Source of the DNA: Pseudoduganella albidiflava | Lineage (GTDB): Bacteria; Pseudomonadota; Gammaproteobacteria; Burkholderiales; Burkholderiaceae_D | Reading direction: 5' to 3' | Assembly (NCBI RefSeq): GCF_004322755.1 | Contig: NZ_CP036401.1 | Coordinates: 186,001-250,000, forward strand | DNA: 64,000 nt | Part shown: positions 57,807 through 64,000 of the stretch, in pieces | Numbering within the stretch: the stretch's first letter is position 1 | Layout: each line of letters begins with the position of its first letter | Made by a program: the position numbers and the translations under genes | Notes under the pieces: model-generated | What the model saw: the letters and a program-made list of their open reading frames with translations, nothing else | What the model was told of the DNA's origin: nothing | Databases searched by the model: none

Positions 57807-58397
57807 TTGGCGAAGATCCTGATCTCGCGCGAGGGCGTGCTGGAAAAAACCGTGCAGCTCACCAAGGAGCGCATGACGCTCGGCCGCCACCGCCACAACG
57901 ACATCGTGCTCGAACACCAGACCGTGAGCGGCGAGCACGCGGCCATCATCACGATCCTCGACGATTCCTTCCTGGAAGACCTGTATTCGACGAATGGCAC
58001 ATTCGTCAACGGCCACCGCGTCGGCAAGCACTTCCTGCAGCATGGCGACTCCATCAAGCTGGCCAAGTACCGCATCGACTTCGTGGCGGACGGCATCCGG
58101 CCCATCAGCGGCATTCCCGCCATGCCGGCAGCCATCCCGCCAGCCCGCATCGAGGTCCTGAACGGCAGCAACGCCGGCCGCCTGCTCGCGCTGGACAAGC
58201 CACAGACCAGTCTCGGCCGCGCCGGCATCCAGGTGGTGACGATCAACCGGACCGAAGCCGGCTATGCCGCTCTCCATGCCGATGGCGATCGCGTGCCGCT
58301 GCTGAACGGCGCACCGCTCGGCAAGCTGCCCCACGCACTGGCCGACGGCGACGTGCTGGATCTCTCCGGCACACGGATGGCCTTCCGGCTGGGCTGA
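57807..58397 (+). CDS. FHA-domain protein
   Basis: A 196-residue cytoplasmic protein. The first forkhead-associated domain is clear (MTLGRHRHNDIVLEHQTVSGEHAAI, then DLYSTNGTFVNGHRV) with the Arg, Ser, His and Asn residues that bind phosphothreonine. A second, weaker FHA-like half (residues 110-196; QTSLGRAGIQVVTINR, LLNGAPLGKLPHALADGDVLDL) lacks most of those residues. The start is a TTG at 57807 with GGGAGG 8 bases upstream. Its stop codon lies within the first of two palindromes of the pilA control region. The phosphorylated partner is unknown. Confidence 0.85.
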   Translation: MAKILISREGVLEKTVQLTKERMTLGRHRHNDIVLEHQTVSGEHAAIITILDDSFLEDLYSTNGTFVNGHRVGKHFLQHGDSIKLAKYRIDFVADGIRPISGIPAMPAAIPPARIEVLNGSNAGRLLALDKPQTSLGRAGIQVVTINRTEAGYAALHADGDRVPLLNGAPLGKLPHALADGDVLDLSGTRMAFRLG

Positions 58398-58465
58398 CAA
58401 AATTCGTCAGATGACACTCCTTGCACCTGACAATCTACGAACCTTGAAGTGACGAAATTTGTCAC
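58394..58465. promoter_or_regulatory. Two palindromic activator sites upstream of pilA
   Basis: CTGAC-AAAATTC-GTCAG (58394-58410) and GTGAC-GAAATTT-GTCAC (58449-58465) share the form TGAC-N7-GTCA, centres 55 bp apart. They lie about 150 and 95 bases before the predicted pilA transcript start, the usual range for a sigma-54 enhancer. PilR is the natural candidate. Confidence 0.65.
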
Positions 58466-58525
58466 TATTTCCGGTTGGAACTGCCATAAATGGCTTTTTC
58501 GGCTTGGAAACAGCACAAACCGGGC

Positions 58526-58541
58526 TGGCACGGGGATTGCT
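58526..58541 (+). promoter_or_regulatory. Sigma-54 promoter of pilA
   Basis: TGGCACGGGGATTGCT matches TGGCACG-N4-TTGCW exactly with GG and GC 12 bases apart. Predicted start near 58552, a 40-base leader with GGAG before the ATG. pilA genes are classically sigma-54/PilR controlled. Confidence 0.9.
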
Positions 58542-58591
58542 CTACATCAATCATCTCAACCCGTTTCGTTTCTACCTGAAGGAGCAACACC

Positions 58592-59065
58592 ATGAAATCC
58601 ATGAACCAGAAAGCCCAAGCCGGTTTCACCCTGATCGAACTGATGATCGTCGTGGCGATCATCGGCATCCTGGCAGCCGTGGCAATTCCGGCTTACCAGA
58701 ACTACGTGAAGCGCGCCGCGTACACCGACGTGATTAGCCAGATGAGCCCGTACAAGCTGGCCGTTGAGGAAGCGTTCCAGAACGGTACGGCCCTGGCCGA
58801 TATGAGCGCAGCCACGAACGGCGGCGCCGTGACCGGTGGCCTGCCGGTGACCCCGGCCGCATCCAATACTGGCGTATTCAATAGCCTGGCGGTTGGTGTC
58901 AACGGCGTTATTACTGCTACGCCGAACGCTACCAAGGGCATCCTGACCACCGATACTTGCGTACTGACGCCCGCTGTCGTTGGTGGCAATACTGGTACCG
59001 CAACTGCCCGTCTGAACTGGGCATACTCGGGTGCCTGCTTCGACAAAGGTTTCGTGAAGAACTAA
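58592..59065 (+). CDS. pilA: Type IV major pilin
   Basis: The 157-residue prepilin has a short basic leader ending in glycine and the class IVa start: the prepilin peptidase cuts [25 protein letters not shown], and Glu5 of the mature form is present. The globular part ends with a cysteine pair (about Cys132 and Cys150) forming the D-region loop. Mature length about 146 residues. It polymerises into pili for twitching, adhesion and DNA uptake. It is a single gene with its own promoter and terminator; the minor pilin and assembly genes are elsewhere. Confidence 0.95.
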   Translation: MKSMNQKAQAGFTLIELMIVVAIIGILAAVAIPAYQNYVKRAAYTDVISQMSPYKLAVEEAFQNGTALADMSAATNGGAVTGGLPVTPAASNTGVFNSLAVGVNGVITATPNATKGILTTDTCVLTPAVVGGNTGTATARLNWAYSGACFDKGFVKN

Positions 59066-59085
59066 TCACTGAACTAGTCGCATCA

Positions 59086-59118
59086 AGCAAAAAGCCCGGC
59101 ATCGCCGGGCTTTTTGCT
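59086..59118. terminator. Bidirectional terminator between pilA and the PilZ gene
   Basis: AGCAAAAAGCCCGGC (59086-59100) and GCCGGGCTTTTTGCT (59104-59118) form a perfect 15-bp stem with loop ATC. The A-run and T-run at the two sides serve both strands, as the genes converge. Confidence 0.93.
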
Positions 59119-59132
59119 TTACTACGCGCCGT

Positions 59133-59840
59133 TCACACGATCTTTTGCCGATCCGTGATCAGTGCCTGGTACGTCAGGTTCTGCAGCATCATGTAGTGCG
59201 CGGGATCGAGGTCGATGAACTGCATGCCATAGGCATAGCGGGGCCTGCCGTCGGGCCAAGGCTCCGCAGCGTTCACATTGCGGATCGATGCCTTGGCGGT
59301 GATGATCACCTGCCGCTTGTCAGGCTCCGTCAGCAGGGTGAACTGCACGGCCACGGGTTCGACTTCCTCGGGAATCGGCTTTTTCGTATGCATCAGCGCG
59401 CCGGAAACACTGAGGTTCACCAGGAATCCGACCTGCTCGAATCCTGCCGCCGTTCTGACCTGTGCCGGGATGTCGACCTTGACCCGCATCGCCATGCGCA
59501 GGCTGGTCCCCTGGATCTGCTTGGGAAACGTCACGTGCGCATACAGCAGCGGCCGGCCGAAGATGCGCTCGACGATGGCATTGAACGAACACACGTTCAC
59601 GCCGGAAAACACGCGCAGCGTCAGCTTGTCGCCTTCGCCCAGCGCGATCGGCGCGCCCTGTTCAAATGGAATCTTGATGATCAGGTACTCATCCTTGACC
59701 CATCCGATCACGCTGGAGAAATTCTGCGCCGGGCGCAGCGCCCGATGGGTAATGACCTGCAGCCGCATGCCGACCTGCAGGTTCATCTGCTCGAAAGTGA
59801 ATTGCTGAGGCGTTGCTTCAGGCGCTGCGGTGCCAGTCAT
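59133..59840 (-). CDS. PilZ-domain c-di-GMP receptor (YcgR-like)
   Basis: A 235-residue two-domain protein: an N-terminal YcgR-type beta-barrel (about 12-108) and a C-terminal PilZ domain with the c-di-GMP motifs RxxxR (Arg115, Arg119) and NxSxxG (Asn142, Ser144, Gly147). Both motifs are intact, so c-di-GMP binding is expected. YcgR-like proteins act as flagellar brakes; next to pilA a role in type IV pilus motility is equally possible. Convergent with pilA across a shared terminator. Confidence 0.88.
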   Translation of the reverse strand: MTGTAAPEATPQQFTFEQMNLQVGMRLQVITHRALRPAQNFSSVIGWVKDEYLIIKIPFEQGAPIALGEGDKLTLRVFSGVNVCSFNAIVERIFGRPLLYAHVTFPKQIQGTSLRMAMRVKVDIPAQVRTAAGFEQVGFLVNLSVSGALMHTKKPIPEEVEPVAVQFTLLTEPDKRQVIITAKASIRNVNAAEPWPDGRPRYAYGMQFIDLDPAHYMMLQNLTYQALITDRQKIV

Positions 59841-59952
59841 CGGTTGTTCCAGACGGAAAGTGACCGATGATTATAGAACTTTGGCTAACGGATATGGTTG
59901 TTGATGTAGGACAAAACTTACATTTTGGAATGTCAAGTCGTCATCGCCAAGG

Positions 59953-60444
59953 TCAACTGGTCGCCGACCAGTCCCCGGATTTCCCGCCATGCTTCTCCCG
60001 CACGCGGATCTCGCCCATCACCATGCCCCGGTCGGCGGCCTTGCACATGTCATAAATCGTCAGCAGCCCGACCTGCACGGCGGTCAGCGCTTCCATCTCG
60101 ACGCCCGTTTTCCCGTACGTTTCCACCTGCGCGCGGCAATGCACCGAGGAAGCGGCTTCGTCGGTCTCGAAATCCACGGTCACGCGGGTCAGCGCCAAGG
60201 GGTGGCACAGGGGCACCAGGTCGCTGGTGCGCTTGGCGCCCATGATGGCGGCGATGCGGGCAATGCCCAGCACATCACCTTTCTTGGCAGTTCCCGATAG
60301 AATGATGGCCAGCGTTTCCGGCTTCATCCGGATCGTGCCGGTGGCGATGGCGATGCGGTGGGTTTCGGCCTTGGCGCCGACATCGACCATGTGGGCCTGG
60401 CCGGCGCTGTCGAAATGGGTCAGTTCTGGAGTAGGTTCGGACAT
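59953..60444 (-). CDS. moaC: Cyclic pyranopterin monophosphate synthase
   Basis: MoaC catalyses the second step in molybdenum cofactor synthesis. The 163-residue protein shows the conserved start [18 protein letters not shown], the [29 protein letters not shown] segment and the catalytic region [32 protein letters not shown]. Both the nitrate reductase and the xanthine-dehydrogenase-like enzyme in this window need the cofactor. It is divergent from the M48 protease gene with only 23 bases between starts. Confidence 0.96.
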   Translation of the reverse strand: MSEPTPELTHFDSAGQAHMVDVGAKAETHRIAIATGTIRMKPETLAIILSGTAKKGDVLGIARIAAIMGAKRTSDLVPLCHPLALTRVTVDFETDEAASSVHCRAQVETYGKTGVEMEALTAVQVGLLTIYDMCKAADRGMVMGEIRVREKHGGKSGDWSATS

Positions 60445-60467
60445 GCGGAGAATACTGAGGTTACTGA

Positions 60468-62285
60468 ATGAAAAGGTATCATAGCACCGTGAACGCCATG
60501 CGATTTCCCCGCCGCTGCCTGCTGTCCCTTGCTGTATCGCTGGCCGCGTCCGTCGCGTCCCTGCCGGTCACGGCCCCGGCCCGCGCGCAGGCGCCGACCA
60601 ACGTGCCGAGCCTGCCCAGCCTGGGCGATACGTCGCGCGAGGCGCTGTCGCCCGTCATCGAGCGCAAGCTGGGCGAGGAAATCATGCGCGATATCCGCTT
60701 CAACCGCGATTATCTCGACGATCCACCCATCATCGATTACCTGAACAACCTGGGCAATACGCTGGTCACGGCCCGGCCGGGCTCGCGCGGCGAGGCGAAC
60801 TACGATTACTTCTTCTTTGCCGTGCGCGACCCGATGCTGAACGCGTTCGCGCTGCCGGGCGGTTTCATCGGCGTGCATTCGGCGCTGCTGCTGGCCGCGC
60901 AGTCGGAATCGGAACTGGCTTCCGTGCTGTCGCACGAGATCGGGCACGTGGCGCAGCGGCACATCGCCCGCCAGCTGGGCGAGCAGAAAACCGATGCGCT
61001 GATCCCGCTGGCGGCGATGGTCCTGGCGGCGCTGGTCGCCAAGGACAGCCCGGACGCGGCGATGGGCGTGATGATGGGCGGGCAGGGCGTGGCGATCCAG
61101 CGCCAGCTGAACTTCGGCCGCGAAGCCGAGCGCGAGGCGGACCGGGTGGGCTTCCAGATCATGGGCGCGGCCGGCTATGAAACCTCCGGCATGGTGGCCT
61201 TTTTCCAGCGCATGCAGAATGCGACGAAGATGTACGACACGTCGATGCCCTGGCTGATGAGCCACCCGCTGACGACCGAGCGGATCGCCGACATCCAGGC
61301 GCGCATCCGCGAGACCCCTTACCGGCAGCGCGTGGATGCGCTGGACTTCTTCCTGGTCCGCTCGCGCGCCCGCGTGCTGCAGGACAAATCGACCAAGGGC
61401 TATGCCCAGTCGGAGGAATTCTTCCGCAACCAGATGGCGCAGCAAAGCCGCCACGAGATCGCCGCCGGCCAGTACGGCATGGCTTTCCTGGCCTTGCAGC
61501 GTGACGACCACAAGGGCGCGCAAGCCTGGCTCGACAAGGCCCGCGCGACGATCGAGCGCCCGCCCGCGGCAGGTGCGTTCAGCTCGCCGCTGCCGAAGGG
61601 GCTGTCGGAAAGCATCCTGGCGTACACGTCGCTGGAGATCAAGGTCGACCAGGAAAAGAATCCCGAGGTGCTGGCCCAGGCCATCGCCGAAGGGCAGGAA
61701 GCGCATGCCAGGTATCCGCTGTCCCGCGGCATCGCCTGGCAATATGCCGATGCGCTGATCAAGGGCGGCAAGCCGGAACAGGCCGAGCGCTTCCTGCGTG
61801 ACCAGATCCAGCAGTACCGCAGCGAGCCGGAACTGCAGGACCTGCTGGCGCAGGCGTATTCGAAGATGGGCAAGATCGCGCTGCAGCACATCGCGCTGGC
61901 CGAATCGTATGCGCTGCTGGGCGGCACGATGGCCGCGCTCGACCAGCTGCAGCTGGCGCGCAAATCGTCCGATGCGTCGTTCTACGAACAGGCCGTGATC
62001 GATGCGCGCGAGCGCGAATGGCAGGCCCGGCGGCGCGAGGCGATGGGCGAGAAAAGCAAGGACAAGGACTTCGGCGGCGCATCGTTCCGTGTCAGCGCCG
62101 GCCCGGTGGCGGGGTCCGGGGCAGGGACGGGCACGGCCAAGGACGATCCGTTCGGCCGCAAGGACCTGAACAAGGCGGACGAGGAATGCGCCGTCAGCCG
62201 GCCGGGGTGGGAACTTTCCGGAAGCCGAACCGATCCGCTAGCGCGTCGCGATCCATTTTCCGCAGCGGCACGTCACTGCCGCTGA
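60468..62285 (+). CDS. M48 family periplasmic metalloprotease (BepA-like)
   Basis: A 605-residue exported protease resembling BepA/YfgC, which helps outer-membrane protein assembly and removes stalled LptD. It has a signal peptide ([30 protein letters not shown]), the zinc motif HEIGH (156-160) with the third ligand in [12 protein letters not shown], and a C-terminal TPR region (about 330-530). The last 70 residues (from about 535) are low-complexity and overlap the convergent neighbour by 92 bases; homologues usually end earlier, so the tail may come from loss of the original stop. GAGG precedes the ATG; an internal ATG at 60498 is possible. Confidence 0.88.
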   Translation: MKRYHSTVNAMRFPRRCLLSLAVSLAASVASLPVTAPARAQAPTNVPSLPSLGDTSREALSPVIERKLGEEIMRDIRFNRDYLDDPPIIDYLNNLGNTLVTARPGSRGEANYDYFFFAVRDPMLNAFALPGGFIGVHSALLLAAQSESELASVLSHEIGHVAQRHIARQLGEQKTDALIPLAAMVLAALVAKDSPDAAMGVMMGGQGVAIQRQLNFGREAEREADRVGFQIMGAAGYETSGMVAFFQRMQNATKMYDTSMPWLMSHPLTTERIADIQARIRETPYRQRVDALDFFLVRSRARVLQDKSTKGYAQSEEFFRNQMAQQSRHEIAAGQYGMAFLALQRDDHKGAQAWLDKARATIERPPAAGAFSSPLPKGLSESILAYTSLEIKVDQEKNPEVLAQAIAEGQEAHARYPLSRGIAWQYADALIKGGKPEQAERFLRDQIQQYRSEPELQDLLAQAYSKMGKIALQHIALAESYALLGGTMAALDQLQLARKSSDASFYEQAVIDAREREWQARRREAMGEKSKDKDFGGASFRVSAGPVAGSGAGTGTAKDDPFGRKDLNKADEECAVSRPGWELSGSRTDPLARRDPFSAAARHCR

Positions 62286-62793
62286 CCTTCAGCGTGGCCG
62301 GGGCGGCCAGCGTGCCGCCTTCCAGCCAGGCCAGCAGCGCGTCGTCGCCGAGCGGCTTGCCCGCCATGCCGACGGCGCCCAGCGCCTGGGCCACGTCCCG
62401 GTCGTCCAGCTGGGCGACGATGTCTCCCGCCTGCAGGATCAATTCACCCGCCTCCGTGATGAACGCTGCTTCGACGTGTTCCAGCGGCGCGCCGGTATGC
62501 AGCACGAAGCCGTGGGCGGGGTCGGTGCGGGCGATGAACGGCGTGGTTTCCAGGTTCACGTAGACGCGCTGCGGGCCATTCTGGAAATACCAGCAACCGC
62601 GGTCATCGTGCTGGTAATTGCGGACGATGAAGCCGACCAGTGCCGCATTCGTCAATTTGTCGCCGGGCAGCCCGAGGCGCTGTGCCTGCTCGTCGCGCAT
62701 GCGCCAGTTGCCGCGCGCATCGAGCGCCAGCCAGCCGTAGCAATGCGGCACGTCGGGCCATTTGGCCATGGCCTGTTTAACGATGTCATCCAT
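62194..62793 (-). CDS. Conserved protein of unknown function
   Basis: A 199-residue soluble protein that I recognise only as a conserved Burkholderiales family without known function. The strongest segments are WPDVPHCYGWLALDARGNWRMRDE and FIVRNYQHDDRGCWYFQNGPQRVYVNLETTPFI, with acidic and tryptophan-rich character and no signal peptide. It ends inside the 3' end of the M48 protease gene (92-base convergent overlap) and lies three bases after the YheT-type hydrolase gene, so the two share a transcript. Confidence 0.75.
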   Translation of the reverse strand: MDDIVKQAMAKWPDVPHCYGWLALDARGNWRMRDEQAQRLGLPGDKLTNAALVGFIVRNYQHDDRGCWYFQNGPQRVYVNLETTPFIARTDPAHGFVLHTGAPLEHVEAAFITEAGELILQAGDIVAQLDDRDVAQALGAVGMAGKPLGDDALLAWLEGGTLAAPATLKVSGSDVPLRKMDRDALADRFGFRKVPTPAG

Positions 62794-62796
62794 GGC

Positions 62797-63777
62797 TCAA
62801 GCCTCGCACATCGGCGCGCTTTGCGGCGCGCCGATGCTGTGGCCGCCCTCCAGGAAGTGGATCATCCGGCGCGGCAGCCACTGCAGCGTGCCCGGCATGC
62901 GGCCGGTGGCAAAGCCCACGTGGCCGCCTTCTTCCGGATAATCGAGCACCACGTGGGGCGAGGCCCGGCGCGGCAAGTGGACGCCGGGCAGGAAGGGATC
63001 GTTCAGCGCGTTCAGCACGAGGGTGGGCACGGTGATGTCGCCCAGCACGTGCTTGGCGCTGGCGCGGTTCCAGTAATCGTCGGTGTCGCGATAGCCATGC
63101 AATGGCGCCGTGACCACGTTGTCGAAGGTGTAGAGGTCGCGCGCGGCCAGCATCGCATCGCGGTCGAACAGGCCGGGGAAATGGGCCAGCTTGGCGGCGC
63201 ACTTCGGTTTCAGCGTCTGCAGGAACATGCGTTGATAAAGGCGGTTGAAGCCGCGCCCCAGCGCCTCGCCGCCACGCGCCAGGTCGAGCGGCGCGGACAC
63301 GGCCACCGCCGCTTCGACGAATTCCGCCGCATGCTGCGATTCCCCCAGCCAGCGCAGCAAGGCGTTGCCGCCCAGCGAGACACCGCAGGCGTAGAACTTG
63401 CCGGTCGCGCGGCGATGCAGGCGGCGCAGCACCCAGTCCACTTCGGCCGCGTCGCCGGAATGGTAGAAGCGGGGCGCCAGGTTCGCTTCACCCGAACAGC
63501 CGCGGAAGTGCGGGATCGCGCCGGACCACCCGCGGTCCAGCAATTCCTTGCCCAGCGCGCGGCAATAATGGCTGTCGGACGAGCCCTCCAGGCCATGGAA
63601 CAGCACCACGAACGGCTGGCCCGGCGCGCCATCGATGAAATCGACGTCGATGAAATCGCCATCCGGCGTATCCCAGCGCTCGCGGCGAAACGGCACCACC
63701 GGTTTCGGGATGCACTTGGCCGGGTAGATCGTCTGGAAGTGGCCGTTGGGGAGCCAGAGGGGAGCGGGGTAGTCCAT
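62797..63777 (-). CDS. YheT-family alpha/beta hydrolase
   Basis: A 326-residue cytoplasmic hydrolase of the YheT/ABHD1 group. N-terminal PAPLWLPNGHFQTIYP is typical, followed by FVVLFHGLEGSSDSHYCRAL, the nucleophile elbow GVSLGGNALLRWLG, the acid in LVLNALNDPFLP and the histidine in PEEGGHVGF. The family hydrolyses short esters in vitro; the natural substrate is unknown. Repeat sequences lie directly upstream. Confidence 0.9.
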   Translation of the reverse strand: MDYPAPLWLPNGHFQTIYPAKCIPKPVVPFRRERWDTPDGDFIDVDFIDGAPGQPFVVLFHGLEGSSDSHYCRALGKELLDRGWSGAIPHFRGCSGEANLAPRFYHSGDAAEVDWVLRRLHRRATGKFYACGVSLGGNALLRWLGESQHAAEFVEAAVAVSAPLDLARGGEALGRGFNRLYQRMFLQTLKPKCAAKLAHFPGLFDRDAMLAARDLYTFDNVVTAPLHGYRDTDDYWNRASAKHVLGDITVPTLVLNALNDPFLPGVHLPRRASPHVVLDYPEEGGHVGFATGRMPGTLQWLPRRMIHFLEGGHSIGAPQSAPMCEA

Positions 63778-63820
63778 GGCGTGGGGAAAAACGGTGACAG
63801 GCTCTCATGCCAAATAAGCT

Positions 63821-63917
63821 ACATTGAAAGCACATGCATTCACCCCAACAGCGAAGGGCTGGGGTCAGACCCGCCGGGTCTGACCCCGGAATTTGCACTT
63901 GGGGTGGCCTTATCTAA
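63821..63917 (+). repeat. 97-bp double-stem hairpin element, copy B
   Basis: Same structure and orientation as copy A at 30429. The outer arms are CACCCCAA (63841-63848) and TTGGGGTG (63899-63906). The inner stem is GGGGTCAGACCC (63861-63872) with GGGTCTGACCCC (63876-63887), loop GCC instead of GGC. GGTGACAGGCTC-type sequence flanks it on both sides (63793 and 63926). Confidence 0.85.
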
Positions 63918-64000
63918 ACAACTTCAGTGACAGGCTCCATTTTTCGGGAAACATTTCCCGATAAATGGGGTCCGTCCCCATTTTTAGTGCAATACCGGGC
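63918..64000. repeat. GTGACAGGCTCC-family repeat at the window end
   Basis: GTGACAGGCTCCATTTTTC is followed by GGGAAAC-ATTTCCC and a GGGGTCCGTCCCC palindrome. It resembles the gap repeats at 3928 and 54776. No gene begins before the window ends. Confidence 0.6.

Noticed and set aside
1..64000. Prophage, integrated element, tRNA or rRNA genes
   Set aside because: Read on both strands, no integrase, transposase, structural phage gene, tRNA cloverleaf or rRNA sequence was recognised; a covariance scan would be needed to exclude tRNAs completely.

Overview
The window is a 64-kb stretch of GC-rich, densely packed chromosome. I infer Betaproteobacteria, order Burkholderiales, most likely Oxalobacteraceae (Massilia, Duganella or Pseudoduganella). 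The grounds are the gene content (assimilatory nirBD-nas cluster, a PEP-CTERM protein, the hda/HAD/pcnB/folK block opposite purM, pilA with a sigma-54 promoter) and the protein sequences. I saw no rRNA, tRNA, CRISPR array, insertion sequence or prophage. The character is core chromosome with small accessory inserts.

Layout. 1-2852: a radical SAM protein (5' end cut by the window edge) overlapping a UdgX-type uracil-DNA glycosylase. 2995-6835: a TauD-type dioxygenase and a three-gene NitT/TauT-type ABC importer, probably for an organosulfur compound. 7117-17410: nitrate assimilation, with the NasT antiterminator, the NasS sensor, a sigma-54 promoter and NasT-target leader RNA, then nitrate transporter, nirB, nirD, an FAD reductase and the Mo nitrate reductase. 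17497-18856: small accessory genes including an orphan MqsA-type antitoxin. 19036-28764: polyamine/GABA catabolism (PuuD, PuuA and PuuC types, omega-aminotransferase) with a Na+/solute symporter, a PEP-CTERM protein and an exported catalase. 28835-30341: a divergent MarR/oxidoreductase pair. 30591-36629: panB, DUF486, folK, pcnB, HAD phosphatase and hda on the minus strand, purM on the plus strand. 36634-37462: a MntA/HepT toxin-antitoxin pair. 37473-48161: 6-phosphofructokinase, a penicillin-acylase-family lipoprotein, a two-subunit molybdenum oxidoreductase and two tandem S9 peptidases. 48244-52772: a response regulator, histidine kinase, DUF4212 protein and acetate-type symporter, all overlapping. 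52956-57677: recA with a LexA box, recX, sucC and sucD. 57807-63777: FHA protein, pilA, PilZ protein, moaC, an M48 protease, an unknown conserved protein and a YheT-type hydrolase.

The strongest regulatory observation is the leader upstream of the nitrate transporter. A canonical sigma-54 promoter at 9025-9040 is followed by three consecutive hairpins, each with a hexaloop of form AANGGC (AAAGGC, AAUGGC, AACGGC). They carry the A1/G4 signature of ANTAR-protein targets and precede a terminator. Two hairpins are the described arrangement, so a third is unusual. The gene for the ANTAR protein (NasT) is 1.3 kb upstream behind its own near-consensus sigma-54 site.

Intergenic regions carry a dispersed repeat family built on GGTGACAGGCTCC and GGTGACAGTCACC, at 3928-4090, 30536-30570, 54728-54939 and 63791-64000. 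There is also a 96-97-bp double-stem hairpin element in two near-identical copies (30429 and 63821), and nested perfect inverted repeats at 6841-7041.
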